Shown: positions 23,100 through 31,579, counted from the first letter of the stretch. The stretch is 32,337 nucleotides of DNA from Nitrospirae bacterium CG1_02_44_142 (GCA_001871685.1 MNVK01000044.1:1-32337); one strand, 5' to 3'. Notes: generated from the sequence alone by a model not told the origin. A program made the numbers and translations.

Positions 23100-24293
23100 A
23101 TGAATAGGAAGATTTTATTAACAGGTTTACTTACTTTTTTTACCTTGGCTTTCATTCCTCTTGCCTATAGCGCGACTACAGTTTTTGGTCCAGAGGTTTA
23201 TACCCGCAGCACAGGAAAGCCGCAGAAGATAGTAAAGAGTTTTTCTGTAAATAAAGGTCAAGTCCCATTCGCCGTATCTATTAAGAATGGAGAAAGCAAA
23301 AGAGGGAAGGTTACAAGTGCTGTAATAGAGATAAACGGAGTTCAGGTGCTTGGACCTGAGGAATTTGATAAGCAGATTGATGAGATTAAACTGCCTATCA
23401 AACTGGATGAACAGAATAAAATTGCAGTAGAGGTAAGAGGTGAGCCAGGGACATATATTACCGTTACTATATTGGGGTCATCTATACCAGAGATATTAAC
23501 CTCTGCTGACCCTGATTATGTTAATCTAAACCAACCAACCACTGTTACAATCTCTGCCTTAATAGAGTCTAATTTAATTCCTTCCAGTATCAATCTGATA
23601 CAGTATGATGAGAAGTATAGGTTTGTTGCCAATTTGGGAATACTCTATGATGACGGGACACATGGGGATAGACAGGCAGGGGATAAAGACTTTGCCACAC
23701 AGACTATAATAAGTGAATCCTACCAGAAAATGCTTCATTACAGGGTATCGGCATTTTATAGCGAGACTTCTAAAAAGGTGCTGTCAGATTTTTTTAGTAT
23801 AAATGCAGCAAAGATACCTTCTATAACACAGACAATCTCTCCTCAAGGTGGCACAATAACCCTTGATGGATATGCATCTGTAACCTTTCCTGCTGGAGCA
23901 TTTAGTTCTAATACTACCGTCAAAGTGCAACTAACATCTTCCCCTCAAACACAGGCTGAATTTGCAGAGATACCAGGGGTATCTCATCTTCCTTATGAAA
24001 TCAGAATAAATTCAGGACTAATCCAACCTGCAACCTCATTTGAGGTAGTTTTTAATGTTCCCGACTCTTTTATTGGATCACTTCCTCAGAATCATGAGGT
24101 TCGTATATATGCCCAAATTCATGAACCACCCGATGCTCCGGAAATTTATGACCACTTCAGCGATGATTTCGTTTCTACATTTGATTCTATAACCAAAACT
24201 GTCCGTGCCACATTACCAGATGAGGCTTTTACAGACTTACGCCATCTGGATGGTACCTATGAAGCCATTATAATTGTTGGTACCTTTTATTAA
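23100..24293 (+). CDS. Exported beta-domain protein (choice-of-anchor X-like)
   Basis: A 397-residue secreted protein. I choose the ATG at 23100 since GGAGGTG is 5-6 nt upstream and a signal peptide follows directly (LLTGLLTFFTLAFIPLAYSA). The first mature domain has VIEINGVQVLGPEEF and VEVRGEPGTYITVTILG, a pattern recurring in surface proteins. The middle has DDGTHGDRQAGDKDFATQTI, as in choice-of-anchor X domains. The C-terminal third, with SVTFPAGAFSSNTTVKVQL, resembles a ZU5-like beta fold. Adhesion or matrix roles are possible but not shown. It lies between two other exported proteins with short gaps and is probably co-transcribed with them. Confidence 0.7.
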   Translation: MNRKILLTGLLTFFTLAFIPLAYSATTVFGPEVYTRSTGKPQKIVKSFSVNKGQVPFAVSIKNGESKRGKVTSAVIEINGVQVLGPEEFDKQIDEIKLPIKLDEQNKIAVEVRGEPGTYITVTILGSSIPEILTSADPDYVNLNQPTTVTISALIESNLIPSSINLIQYDEKYRFVANLGILYDDGTHGDRQAGDKDFATQTIISESYQKMLHYRVSAFYSETSKKVLSDFFSINAAKIPSITQTISPQGGTITLDGYASVTFPAGAFSSNTTVKVQLTSSPQTQAEFAEIPGVSHLPYEIRINSGLIQPATSFEVVFNVPDSFIGSLPQNHEVRIYAQIHEPPDAPEIYDHFSDDFVSTFDSITKTVRATLPDEAFTDLRHLDGTYEAIIIVGTFY

Positions 24294-24306
24294 GGGAGGA
24301 TAAATC

Positions 24307-25332
24307 ATGAACTACAATAAATTGACTGTGTACCTATTTATTCTCCTACTAGCATTTGTCCATGGATTTGTTGGTTTTGCTTATGGTCAATCAGGATGCG
24401 AACAAGCCGATTGGGATTCACCTCTTGAAGTTGATTTAAATGTTCGTTCTTCGTTTAGTAATATCGAAAAACCAAAGCACTATGGTACAGATTATAGAGC
24501 AGCGGATGGATCCAATGTGCGTACAGTTGCAGATGGGACAATTATTGAGGTTGGTTTTGATTTTAAGCAAGGAATTAATCGTCTCGGACAAATGGGAAAG
24601 GGGTGGGGTAGATATGTAGTAATAAAACACGTAGATGGTTCGACCACACTCTATGCCCATCTTGTAACGAAGAGTACAGACCATCTCAGCATTGGGATGC
24701 CAATAACAAAAGGCGCTAAAATAGGAGAAGCAGACTCTACAGGCGGAGTGACAGGCCCCCATCTTCACCTTGAATATGCTCCAAATGGCAAGTGGAAGCA
24801 TAAATCATCACTCAGAGACCCCCACCCCTGTTTAGTCGGCTGCCCCGAACCCCCAGTTCCTCTCACCATCGCTGGTTCTGAAATAATAACAAGAAATAAT
24901 ACAGCGCAATATACTGCAAGTGGTTGTCCGAGTAATATTATATGGAGCGTGTCAGGTTCAGGCGCGACAATTAGTTCAACTGGATTGCTTACCGTTGGTT
25001 CTACAGCTTGCGGTTCGCTCACAATCACGGCAACTTGTCCAGCATGTGGAACTTCTGCTACACAATATGTGAGGGTTACGGATGCGGGGAAGTGGGGACC
25101 GCAAACCTTCTTCTATGTATATGACTATGCAACTTACTGGCAACATTTTTCTGACTGCACAACTTGCACGTTCATTCGAGGGGATACCAGTTATATATGG
25201 TGGTATTGTGCTTGTGATTTAGGATGTCCCTCATCGTGTTTTGGTTCTCCACTACCAACTGAGCCTGAGTGTCTTCATATATCCTGCAAGTATCATGTAG
25301 CAGCAAATACTTCCCAGTGGGTGTGTCCTTAA
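24307..25332 (+). CDS. Secreted M23 metallopeptidase with Ig-like and Cys-rich domains
   Basis: A 341-residue protein with a signal peptide ending near FAYG (about 27). The M23 (LytM-type) domain covers about 50-170: Zn ligands are H58 and D62 in HYGTDYRA and H154 in GPHLHLEY; H118 (LYAHL) and H152 complete the catalytic set, so peptidoglycan or peptide hydrolysis is plausible. Residues about 185-258 form a BIG2-like Ig domain (IIWSVSGSGATISSTGLLTV). The last 75 residues carry nine Cys in a compact, Trp/Tyr-rich module (for example WWYCACDLGC), which I do not recognise. AAGGGAGG precedes the ATG. Its stop overlaps the start of the next small ORF as TAATG. Confidence 0.83.
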   Translation: MNYNKLTVYLFILLLAFVHGFVGFAYGQSGCEQADWDSPLEVDLNVRSSFSNIEKPKHYGTDYRAADGSNVRTVADGTIIEVGFDFKQGINRLGQMGKGWGRYVVIKHVDGSTTLYAHLVTKSTDHLSIGMPITKGAKIGEADSTGGVTGPHLHLEYAPNGKWKHKSSLRDPHPCLVGCPEPPVPLTIAGSEIITRNNTAQYTASGCPSNIIWSVSGSGATISSTGLLTVGSTACGSLTITATCPACGTSATQYVRVTDAGKWGPQTFFYVYDYATYWQHFSDCTTCTFIRGDTSYIWWYCACDLGCPSSCFGSPLPTEPECLHISCKYHVAANTSQWVCP

Positions 25333-25526
25333 TGGCTAAACTTAAGCAAATACAACAGATAACTCAATTTCTCTCAGCCTATCCCAAAGATGTAGTTGGA
25401 CTTGGCATAGAGGCATGGCGGACAGGTGAGATGCCAGTCAAGGAAGATTCAAGATTCAAGATTCAAGATTTAAGATTCAATAGAGGGAATGGTGTCAAAT
25501 GTCCCTCTTGCTCAAAATTACAATGA
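25332..25526 (+). CDS. Small hypothetical ORF carrying a heptamer array
   Basis: A possible 64-residue protein whose ATG overlaps the stop of the peptidase gene (TAATG), a layout that allows coupled translation. The first 37 residues look like ordinary protein (KQIQQITQFLSAYPKDVVGL). The next segment, EDSRFKIQDLRFN, is encoded entirely by a GATTCAA heptamer array, and a short CPSCSK tail follows. It may be a real gene truncated or extended by the array. No family recognised. Confidence 0.4.
   Translation: MAKLKQIQQITQFLSAYPKDVVGLGIEAWRTGEMPVKEDSRFKIQDLRFNRGNGVKCPSCSKLQ
25446..25480 (+). repeat. Five-unit GATTCAA heptamer array
   Basis: Five tandem 7-nt units, four exact GATTCAA and one GATTTAA, at 25446-25480. 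The unit is the same as in the rnfC-rnfD array. No inverted partner is evident nearby. Confidence 0.8.
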
Positions 25527-25565
25527 ACTTACAGAAGAAGCAGGAATATAGAGAATACAAAATGC

Positions 25566-25593
25566 TGGATTCCGCATCAAGTGCGGAATGACA
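25566..25593. repeat. Short palindromic repeat upstream of trpD
   Basis: TTCCGCA (25570-25576) and TGCGGAA (25582-25588) form a hairpin within GGATTCCGCATCAAG followed by TGCGGAATGACAG. The AATGACA end matches the ends of the 12517 element and part of the 8682 element, suggesting related dispersed repeats. Confidence 0.6.
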
Positions 25594-25620
25594 GAAAAGA
25601 GAAGGAGATTTTAAAGCACC

Positions 25621-26631
25621 ATGATAAAAGAGGCGATTAATATCATTGTAAGCAGCATTAACCTCTCCGAGGCTGAGATGGCGGAGTGCATGAGAGAAAT
25701 CATGGAGGGGAAGGCAACAGACGCCCAGATAGGCGCATTCCTCACTGCCCTGCGCATCAAGGGCGAGACAGTTGATGAGATAACGGGCGCAGCGCGCATA
25801 ATGCGCGAAAAGGCAGCGACGATTAAAGCTCCCGAAGGCGTGCTTGACACCTGCGGCACAGGCGGCGATATGGCGCATACATTTAATATCTCAACAACAA
25901 CTGCAATAGTCGTTTCAGCGTGCGGAGCGCCTGTTGCAAAACACGGAAACCGCTCGGTCTCAAGCCAGTCCGGAAGCGCGGATGTCCTTGAGGCGCTCGG
26001 CGTTAAGATAGACCTTCCGCCGGAAAATGTTGAAAAATGCCTCTTTGAGACAGGATTCGGATTTCTGTTTGCGCCGCTGTTTCATCCTGCAATGAAATAT
26101 GCAATAGGCCCGAGGAGAGAAATGGGGTTAAGAACGATATTTAATATACTCGGCCCGCTGACAAATCCTGCCGGCGCAAAGAGACAGGTGCTTGGCGTGT
26201 TTGCGGGCAAACTTACAGAGCCGCTGGCCAGTGTTCTCGGAAATCTCGGCGCGCATGATGCAATGGTTGTGCACGGAGAAGACGGGCTTGATGAAATAAC
26301 CATTACTGACGGGACGCGGGTTTCAAGATACGCAAATAATGCAGTTGAGAACTTCTTTGTTTCGCCTGAGGATTTTGGCGTCAAAAGGGGCAAGCTCACA
26401 GACCTTGTCGGAGCTGACAAGGATGCTAATGCCCGCATAACAATTTCCATCCTCAACGGAGAAAATGGCCCCAAACGCGATGTGGTCCTCATGAATTCCT
26501 CTGCTGCGCTTGTTGTTGCAGGAAAGGCTAAAGATTTCAGAAGCGGAGCGGAAATAGCGGCAGAGGCACTTGATTCAGGAAAGGCTATGAAGAAGCTAAA
26601 AGAGATTAAAAAGGTTACGAATTTGTTGTAA
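25621..26631 (+). CDS. trpD: Anthranilate phosphoribosyltransferase
   Basis: TrpD (336 aa) joins anthranilate with PRPP, the second step of tryptophan synthesis. The PRPP-binding loop DTCGTGGD is at about 79-86, the segment KHGNRSVSSQSGSADVLEALG follows with metal and anthranilate contacts, and GLDEITITDGTRVS lies in the second half. The upstream AAGGAG is 13 nt from the ATG, rather far. It is alone on the plus strand and faces trpE-trpG-proA, so its regulation is separate from trpEG. Confidence 0.95.
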   Translation: MIKEAINIIVSSINLSEAEMAECMREIMEGKATDAQIGAFLTALRIKGETVDEITGAARIMREKAATIKAPEGVLDTCGTGGDMAHTFNISTTTAIVVSACGAPVAKHGNRSVSSQSGSADVLEALGVKIDLPPENVEKCLFETGFGFLFAPLFHPAMKYAIGPRREMGLRTIFNILGPLTNPAGAKRQVLGVFAGKLTEPLASVLGNLGAHDAMVVHGEDGLDEITITDGTRVSRYANNAVENFFVSPEDFGVKRGKLTDLVGADKDANARITISILNGENGPKRDVVLMNSSAALVVAGKAKDFRSGAEIAAEALDSGKAMKKLKEIKKVTNLL

Positions 26632-26649
26632 GTGATTCAAAGGTTGCGG

Positions 26650-27171
26650 TTAGTGATAAGCCTGTTCCGGTTTTATGCCGATTGATTCAAGCCATTCTGC
26701 TATTGTCTTTTTCATTGCGCCTGCATTCAGCGCAAACCATTTCTTTCTGTGCTCCGGAAAATTGGAAAGCGCCTTCTTGAACTCGCTGAATGAGCTGGGG
26801 CTGTTGAGAGCGGCTGAGAGTTCATCGTGCGGCTTAAGTTCGTCAATCCCCTCCGTAAACCTTTTCATGAGAGCATATACCTCCTGCGACCCGCGCTCCG
26901 GGATTCTGACATATCTTTGTTTTTCAGAGAATATTCTTATTGCAAACTCCACTTCATCTTCAATCCACTCAGGCATGTCATACGCTTCAAGTAAGGATTC
27001 ATCAATAAGTTCATCGCCTTTGTAAAGACTGCTCTTTGCGCCTTCAAGCGCATCAACGGAGATTGTTTTAATCTCTCCTGTCTCAAGGTCCAGAAAGTAG
27101 TCAAATGCATCCCTTGACACGTCTTCCATTGCCTTCTGAATTTCATTGAAATCTATTTTTAAAAGTTTCAC
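26650..27171 (-). CDS. UPF0158 family protein
   Basis: A 173-residue cytosolic acidic protein of the UPF0158 family, function unknown. Typical features are the N-terminal AFDYFLDLETGEI strand region, the MPEWIEDEVEFAIRIF motif and the Tyr/Trp-rich C-terminal part (FPEHRKKWFALNAGAM, then EWLESIGIKP). The start codon is GTG and directly abuts the proA TAG, so translation is likely coupled. It is the last gene of the trpE-trpG-proA unit. Confidence 0.8.
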   Translation of the reverse strand: MKLLKIDFNEIQKAMEDVSRDAFDYFLDLETGEIKTISVDALEGAKSSLYKGDELIDESLLEAYDMPEWIEDEVEFAIRIFSEKQRYVRIPERGSQEVYALMKRFTEGIDELKPHDELSAALNSPSSFSEFKKALSNFPEHRKKWFALNAGAMKKTIAEWLESIGIKPEQAYH

Positions 27172-28428
27172 CTACTCCCTAATCTGCCCGTCCCCAAGCA
27201 CTATAAACTTAGTGCATGTGAGTTCTTCAAGCCCCATCGGCCCCCTTGCATGAATCTTGTCAGTTGATATTCCTATCTCAGCGCCGAGGCCGAACTGATA
27301 CCCGTCATTCAATCTCGTTGACGCATTAACGAAAACAGCGGATGAATCAACCTCACGCAGGAAGCGCATCGCCTTCTCATAATTCTCTGTAACAATAGCG
27401 TCAGAATGCGCTGAGCTGTATTTTGCGATGTGCTCTATTGCTTCATCCATATCCTTGACAACCTTCACATTCAGAATAAGGTCCAGATACTCCATATAGA
27501 AATCATCTTCTCTTACGGCAGCGATGGATTTATCTATCTTTCTTGTCTCAGGACATCCCTTAAGGCTGACCTTTGCCGCTTTGAACCTCTTAATCATTGA
27601 TGGGAGAAATGCCTTTGCAACCTTCTTGTCAACAAGCATTGTCTCCATTGCATTGCAAGTGCCGGGCCTCTGGACTTTTGCATTAAAGCATATATCCTCA
27701 GCCATTTTAAGGTCAGCGGCCCTGTCAACAAAAATATGGCACACACCCTTATAATGTTTAAGCACCGGGATTCTTGAATTTGCCGTGACTGTTCTTATCA
27801 GCCCTTCGCCCCCCCGCGGGATTATGAGGTCAATAATCCCCTCAAGTTTAAGCATCTCCATCACTGCTTCTCTTTCAGGTATATCAATAAATGTTATTGC
27901 GTCTTCATCAAGCCCCGCTGTCTTTGCGGCATCTCTCAATATCTTTACAATCGCCTTGTTTGAATTTATCGCCTCAGAGCCTCCGCGCAGAATGACCGCA
28001 TTTCCTGCCTTTAAGCATAGGCTTGATGCATCTGCCGTTACATTAGGCCTTGATTCATATATGATTCCGATAACTCCGATAGGCACGCGCATCTTTCCGA
28101 CAACCATCCCATTGGGCCTCTCCCACATCCTTATCACTTCTCCAACAGGGTCTGGAAGCGCGGCAACCTCAATCAATCCCTGCGCCATCTCATTTATGCG
28201 CTCGTCATTCAGGGCCAGCCTGTCTATCATCGCCTTTGAAAGCCCTTTCTTCTCTGCAAAGGCAATGTCTTTTTTGTTTTCTTTTATAAGTTCTGCTTTG
28301 CGTTTTTTAAGCGCAGCCGCCATCTTTAAAAGCGCATTGTTCTTTTCTTTAGAAGACGCCTTTGCAAGCAGCCTGGCGCCCTCTTTGGCTGCCTTCGCCT
28401 TTTTCAGAACATAAGCCTTAATATCCAT
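27172..28428 (-). CDS. proA: Glutamate-5-semialdehyde dehydrogenase
   Basis: ProA (418 aa) reduces gamma-glutamyl phosphate to glutamate semialdehyde with NADPH in proline synthesis. Motifs are GVIGIIYESRPNVTADASSLCLKAGNAVILRGGSEA (split here: NAD-binding region about 100-140), the catalytic Cys in QRPGTCNAMETML, and the C-terminal FGLGAEIGISTDKIHARGP. Length is normal. CGGAGG lies 5-6 nt before the ATG. Its place after trpG instead of proB is uncommon. Confidence 0.96.
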   Translation of the reverse strand: MDIKAYVLKKAKAAKEGARLLAKASSKEKNNALLKMAAALKKRKAELIKENKKDIAFAEKKGLSKAMIDRLALNDERINEMAQGLIEVAALPDPVGEVIRMWERPNGMVVGKMRVPIGVIGIIYESRPNVTADASSLCLKAGNAVILRGGSEAINSNKAIVKILRDAAKTAGLDEDAITFIDIPEREAVMEMLKLEGIIDLIIPRGGEGLIRTVTANSRIPVLKHYKGVCHIFVDRAADLKMAEDICFNAKVQRPGTCNAMETMLVDKKVAKAFLPSMIKRFKAAKVSLKGCPETRKIDKSIAAVREDDFYMEYLDLILNVKVVKDMDEAIEHIAKYSSAHSDAIVTENYEKAMRFLREVDSSAVFVNASTRLNDGYQFGLGAEIGISTDKIHARGPMGLEELTCTKFIVLGDGQIRE

Positions 28429-28442
28429 CTTTCCTCCGGATT

Positions 28443-29012
28443 TTATATTCGCAATTTCAGGAAGTTTTTAAGAAGTGTTTTCCCGACTTTTGTAAGTATT
28501 GACTCAGGATGAAACTGCACGCCTTCAACAATAAACTCTTTATGCCTCACTCCCATTATTTCATCCTGCTCAGTCCATGCGGTAATCTCAAGGCAGTCAG
28601 GCAGGGTCTCTTTTTTAATTATCAGCGAATGATATCTTGTTGCCTCAAATGGATTCGGAAGCCCTTCATATATTGTCTTTCCGTCGTGATATATCATAGA
28701 CGTCTTGCCGTGCATGAGCCTCGGCGCCCTTATTATGTCTCCGCCGAATGCAGCGCCGATTGCCTGATGCCCAAGACATACGCCAAGAATAGGAATCTTG
28801 CCTGCAAAATGTTTTATGACATCAACAGAAACTCCTGCTTCTTTAGGAGTGCACGGCCCCGGAGAAATAACAATCCTTTCAGGTTTTAATTCTTCAATAT
28901 CTTTTATCGTAACCCTGTCATTCCTAAACACCTTTATATCCTCTCCAAGCTCTCCAAGATGCTGGACGAGGTTGTAGGTAAAGGAATCATAATTATCTAT
29001 CATCAATAGCAT
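28443..29012 (-). CDS. trpG: Anthranilate synthase component II (glutamine amidotransferase)
   Basis: TrpG/PabA (189 aa) releases ammonia from glutamine for anthranilate synthase. The class I amidotransferase triad is complete: Cys79 in GVCLGHQ, His168 and Glu170 in FHPES. LLMIDNYDSFTYNLVQHLGE is the usual N terminus. It follows trpE by 3 nt. With no separate pabA in view it could also serve aminodeoxychorismate synthase, as in bacteria with a shared TrpG/PabA. Confidence 0.94.
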   Translation of the reverse strand: MLLMIDNYDSFTYNLVQHLGELGEDIKVFRNDRVTIKDIEELKPERIVISPGPCTPKEAGVSVDVIKHFAGKIPILGVCLGHQAIGAAFGGDIIRAPRLMHGKTSMIYHDGKTIYEGLPNPFEATRYHSLIIKKETLPDCLEITAWTEQDEIMGVRHKEFIVEGVQFHPESILTKVGKTLLKNFLKLRI

Positions 29013-29015
29013 ACC

Positions 29016-30503
29016 TTAACCCAGCCCCTTCTCTGCCATCTCCACCGCCTTCATCATCCCCATAGCCTTATTCACTGTTTCAGTGTATTCCCTCTCTGGC
29101 ACTGAATCAGCTACTATCCCTGCGCCTGCCTGAACATAAACCTTCCCGTCTTTTATTATAAGCGTTCTTATCGTAATGCACGTATCCATATTCCCTGAAT
29201 AGCTGAAATATCCCACAGAGCCGGCATAAGGCCCTCTTTTAATCGGCTCAAGTTCATCTATAATCTCCATTGCCCGAACCTTTGGAGCGCCGCTCACAGT
29301 GCCTGCCGGAAAACAGGCCCGAAGCACATCAAAGGCATCAAGATTTTTCTCCAGCTTTCCTTCAACATTAGAAACCATATGCATCACATGGCTGTATCTT
29401 TCAACACCCATCAACTCTGTCACATTAACAGAACCTTTCTCGGAAACCCTGCCGACATCATTCCTTCCGAGGTCCACAAGCATTATATGCTCTGCCATCT
29501 CCTTCGGGTCTTTTTTAAGTTCCTCTTCCAGAGCCTTATCCTCTGCCTCTGTTTCACCCCTTTTCCTGGTGCCTGCGATTGGCCTGAGGACAACTTTTTC
29601 TCCTTCAAGCCGCACAAGTATCTCTGGAGATGAGCCGACAATCTCCGCGTCTCCCGTGTCAATGTAATACATGTAAGGTGAAGGATTAATCACACGAAGC
29701 GCACGGTAAACATCAAAAGGCTCAACATCAGATTTGCGCTCAAATCTCTGCGAGAGCACAACCTGAAATATGTCTCCGGCCGCAATATATTCTTTTGACT
29801 TAAGCACAGCCTCCTCAAAAGCCTCTTTCGTCTTAAAACTTGATGCGAATTTCTGTTGCTTAGTGTTTTTTGTTTTAACTTTTAACTTTAAACTTTTAAC
29901 TTTAAACTTTCTTAGCCTTTCTACTATGTCCTCTATCTTCTCCACTGCCTCTTTATACGCCTTTGCAGGGCTTTTTCCGTCTACATGGACATTAGAGACT
30001 ATCTTTATCTTCTGCTTAAGGCTGTCAAATATGAGCATTGTGTCAGCAAGCATAAAGAACATATCAGGCATATCAATGCCGGGTTTTTTGCTGTCTGGGA
30101 CACGCTCAAAGAACCTGACCATGTCATAGCCCATATATCCGACAAGCCCCCCTGAAAATCTCGGAAGCCCCGGGACAGCGACAGGCATGTAAAGAGCTAT
30201 CTCTTTTTTTAGCGCATCCACAGGGTCCTCTGCCTCAAATACAACCGGCTTCCTGCCTCTTTCTCTTATCTCTATCTTCTTCCCCTGCCCCTTTATAATC
30301 TTTGACGGATTAGTTCCGAGAAAGGAATATCTGGCCCATTTTTCTCCTCCGACAACACTCTCAAGCAGGAAGGAAGGGCTTTTGCCAATCTTCAAAAATG
30401 CAGAGACGGGAGTGTCAAAATCAGCGAGGACTTCCCTATAGACAGGGATGAGATTTCCCTTTCTGCATAGAGACTTAAACTCTTTAAGGTCAGGATACAG
30501 CAT
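29016..30503 (-). CDS. trpE: Anthranilate synthase component I
   Basis: TrpE makes anthranilate from chorismate. The N-terminal domain has the feedback motif LLES (SFLLESVVGGEKWARYSFLG), indicating tryptophan inhibition. The chorismate-binding domain includes RPIAGTRKRGETEAEDKAL, DLGRNDVGRVS, SAGTVSGAPKVRA-type and GAGIVADSVPEREY motifs. I favour ATG 30503 (495 aa); a TTG at 30515 sits only 1 nt after AAGGAC. Residues about 197-211 (KVKSLKLKVKTKN), between the two domains, are encoded by a heptamer array. Confidence 0.95.
   Translation of the reverse strand: MLYPDLKEFKSLCRKGNLIPVYREVLADFDTPVSAFLKIGKSPSFLLESVVGGEKWARYSFLGTNPSKIIKGQGKKIEIRERGRKPVVFEAEDPVDALKKEIALYMPVAVPGLPRFSGGLVGYMGYDMVRFFERVPDSKKPGIDMPDMFFMLADTMLIFDSLKQKIKIVSNVHVDGKSPAKAYKEAVEKIEDIVERLRKFKVKSLKLKVKTKNTKQQKFASSFKTKEAFEEAVLKSKEYIAAGDIFQVVLSQRFERKSDVEPFDVYRALRVINPSPYMYYIDTGDAEIVGSSPEILVRLEGEKVVLRPIAGTRKRGETEAEDKALEEELKKDPKEMAEHIMLVDLGRNDVGRVSEKGSVNVTELMGVERYSHVMHMVSNVEGKLEKNLDAFDVLRACFPAGTVSGAPKVRAMEIIDELEPIKRGPYAGSVGYFSYSGNMDTCITIRTLIIKDGKVYVQAGAGIVADSVPEREYTETVNKAMGMMKAVEMAEKGLG
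29872..29913 (-). repeat. Heptamer array inside the trpE coding region
   Basis: Six consecutive 7-nt units (plus-strand forms CTTTTAA and CTTTAAA alternating) occupy 42 nt, a multiple of three, and read through in frame as a Lys-rich linker. The same unit occurs in the array upstream of trpE at 30628-30662. Confidence 0.8.
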
Positions 30504-30557
30504 ATTGACAAACAAGTCCTTTTTTCATTATTCTTGATAGTATACATTAGGAATCAG

Positions 30558-30662
30558 TTAGAAGTTAAGAGTTGGAAGTTAGAAGTTACAAGTTAAGAGT
30601 TCTTTAAATCTTTAATTTTTAGTTTCCAATTTTTAACTTTAAACTTATAATTCTTAACTTTT
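30558..30662. repeat. 15-unit inverted heptamer array upstream of tRNA-Gly
   Basis: Six units of TTAGAAG type (30558-30599), one transition unit, and eight units of AATTTTT/AACTTTA type (30607-30662) run without a break for 105 nt, all in one 7-nt phase. The two halves are opposite in sense. It separates the trpE start from tRNA-Gly. Confidence 0.85.
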
Positions 30663-30670
30663 CTTTTTAT

Positions 30671-30745
<75 letters not shown>

Positions 30746-30755
30746 TAAAAAGACC

Positions 30756-30821
30756 GTAATGCGTAATGCGTTAAGCGTAGTGAGTAAAAAATACTCGTCA
30801 CGCATTACGGATTACGCATTA
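30756..30821. repeat. Inverted heptamer array between tRNA-Gly and tRNA-Cys
   Basis: Five units of GTAATGC type (30756-30790), a 3-nt spacer and four opposite-sense units of CGCATTA type (30794-30821). The halves can form a long hairpin in the space between the two tRNAs. Confidence 0.85.
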
Positions 30822-30828
30822 CGTTATC

Positions 30829-30904
30829 GGCGGCGTACCCAAGTGGCTAAGGGGGAGGTCTGCAAAACCTTTATGCAGCGGTTCAAATCCGCTCGCCGCC
30901 TCCA
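30829..30904 (+). tRNA. tRNA-Cys (GCA)
   Basis: GGCGGCG pairs with CGCCGCC, the discriminator is T, and CCA is encoded (30902-30904). The anticodon loop CTGCAAA gives GCA. It lies 8 nt after the heptamer array and 70 nt before the DUF3568 gene. Confidence 0.94.
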
Positions 30905-30974
30905 GTTCTTTGCATTGCTCCCCTTAAATTATCACTTGAAATTTCTGGCTGAAGAAGGAAATAATACAAATACC

Positions 30975-31376
30975 ATGCGGGCTAAGATAACGCCATTTTG
31001 TCTGCTTCTGTGCATTGCGCTTTTATCTTCAGGCTGTGCAAGCATCCTGTTGGCAGGCGCAAGCGGCGGAGCCGCATACACATTAACAAATGTCGCATAT
31101 AAGACTATTAGTTTCCCAATTGAGCAGGTAGAAAATGCAGCGCATAGAGCTCTGAAAAAGATGGGGATAAAAGAGTCGGGGAAGAAAAAAATAGAAAACG
31201 GCGTAGAGATTTCAGCAACAACTGCTGAATTGAAGATTTATATAGAGCTTGAAAGGATTACAGCCAAGTCAACAAAGATTAGCGTAGATGCAAAAAAGGG
31301 GACATTTATTAAAGACAGGGCAACAGCGACAGAGATAATAGAGCAGACCGAAAGGATTCTGGAAGGAAGAAAGTGA
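30975..31376 (+). CDS. DUF3568-like lipoprotein
   Basis: A 133-residue lipoprotein. The start at 30975 gives a lipoprotein signal, ITPFCLLLCIALLSSGC, with the lipidated Cys at about residue 20; an upstream reading frame to 30759 runs through tRNA-Cys and is not credible as coding. The mature part has ASGGAAYTLTNVAYKTISFP, then a helix-strand-strand fold (ERITAKSTKISVDAKKG), as in the DUF3568 family of unknown function. The Shine-Dalgarno is weak. Its TGA overlaps the GTG of hicA as GTGA. Confidence 0.72.
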   Translation: MRAKITPFCLLLCIALLSSGCASILLAGASGGAAYTLTNVAYKTISFPIEQVENAAHRALKKMGIKESGKKKIENGVEISATTAELKIYIELERITAKSTKISVDAKKGTFIKDRATATEIIEQTERILEGRK

Positions 31377-31561
31377 GATTCAGCGAGTTGGTGAGACTGT
31401 TAGGAGAGCATGGTTTTAGAATCGTTAAAGAAAAAGGGTCAATAAGATATTACGGGAAATCTGGATGGGATAAGTTGGTCAGGGTGGATTTTCACGGCTC
31501 AAAAGAGGTTCCTACAGGGACTTGCTATGCTATACTAAAAGCAGCAGGCATAAAGAAGTAG
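31373..31561 (+). CDS. hicA: HicA-family toxin, possibly inactive
   Basis: A 62-residue HicA-like protein with the dsRBD-like fold: FSELVRLLGEHGFRIVKEKGS, then VRVDFHGSKEVPTGTCYAILKAAGI. HicA toxins are RNases whose catalytic His normally lies in a GSH motif; here that position reads GSIRYY, so the residue is missing. The second conserved His in DFHGSKE is kept. The GTG start overlaps the upstream lipoprotein stop. hicB follows after 18 nt. Confidence 0.8.
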   Translation: MRFSELVRLLGEHGFRIVKEKGSIRYYGKSGWDKLVRVDFHGSKEVPTGTCYAILKAAGIKK

Positions 31562-31579
31562 AAGCATCGGGGGTGTAAA

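Noticed and set aside
30516..30557. A trp leader peptide and attenuator upstream of trpE
   Set aside because: No short ORF with tandem Trp codons is visible, and the space is occupied by the heptamer array.
30756..30821. CRISPR-like array
   Set aside because: Units are 7 nt with no spacers, the two halves are inverted, and no cas gene is present.
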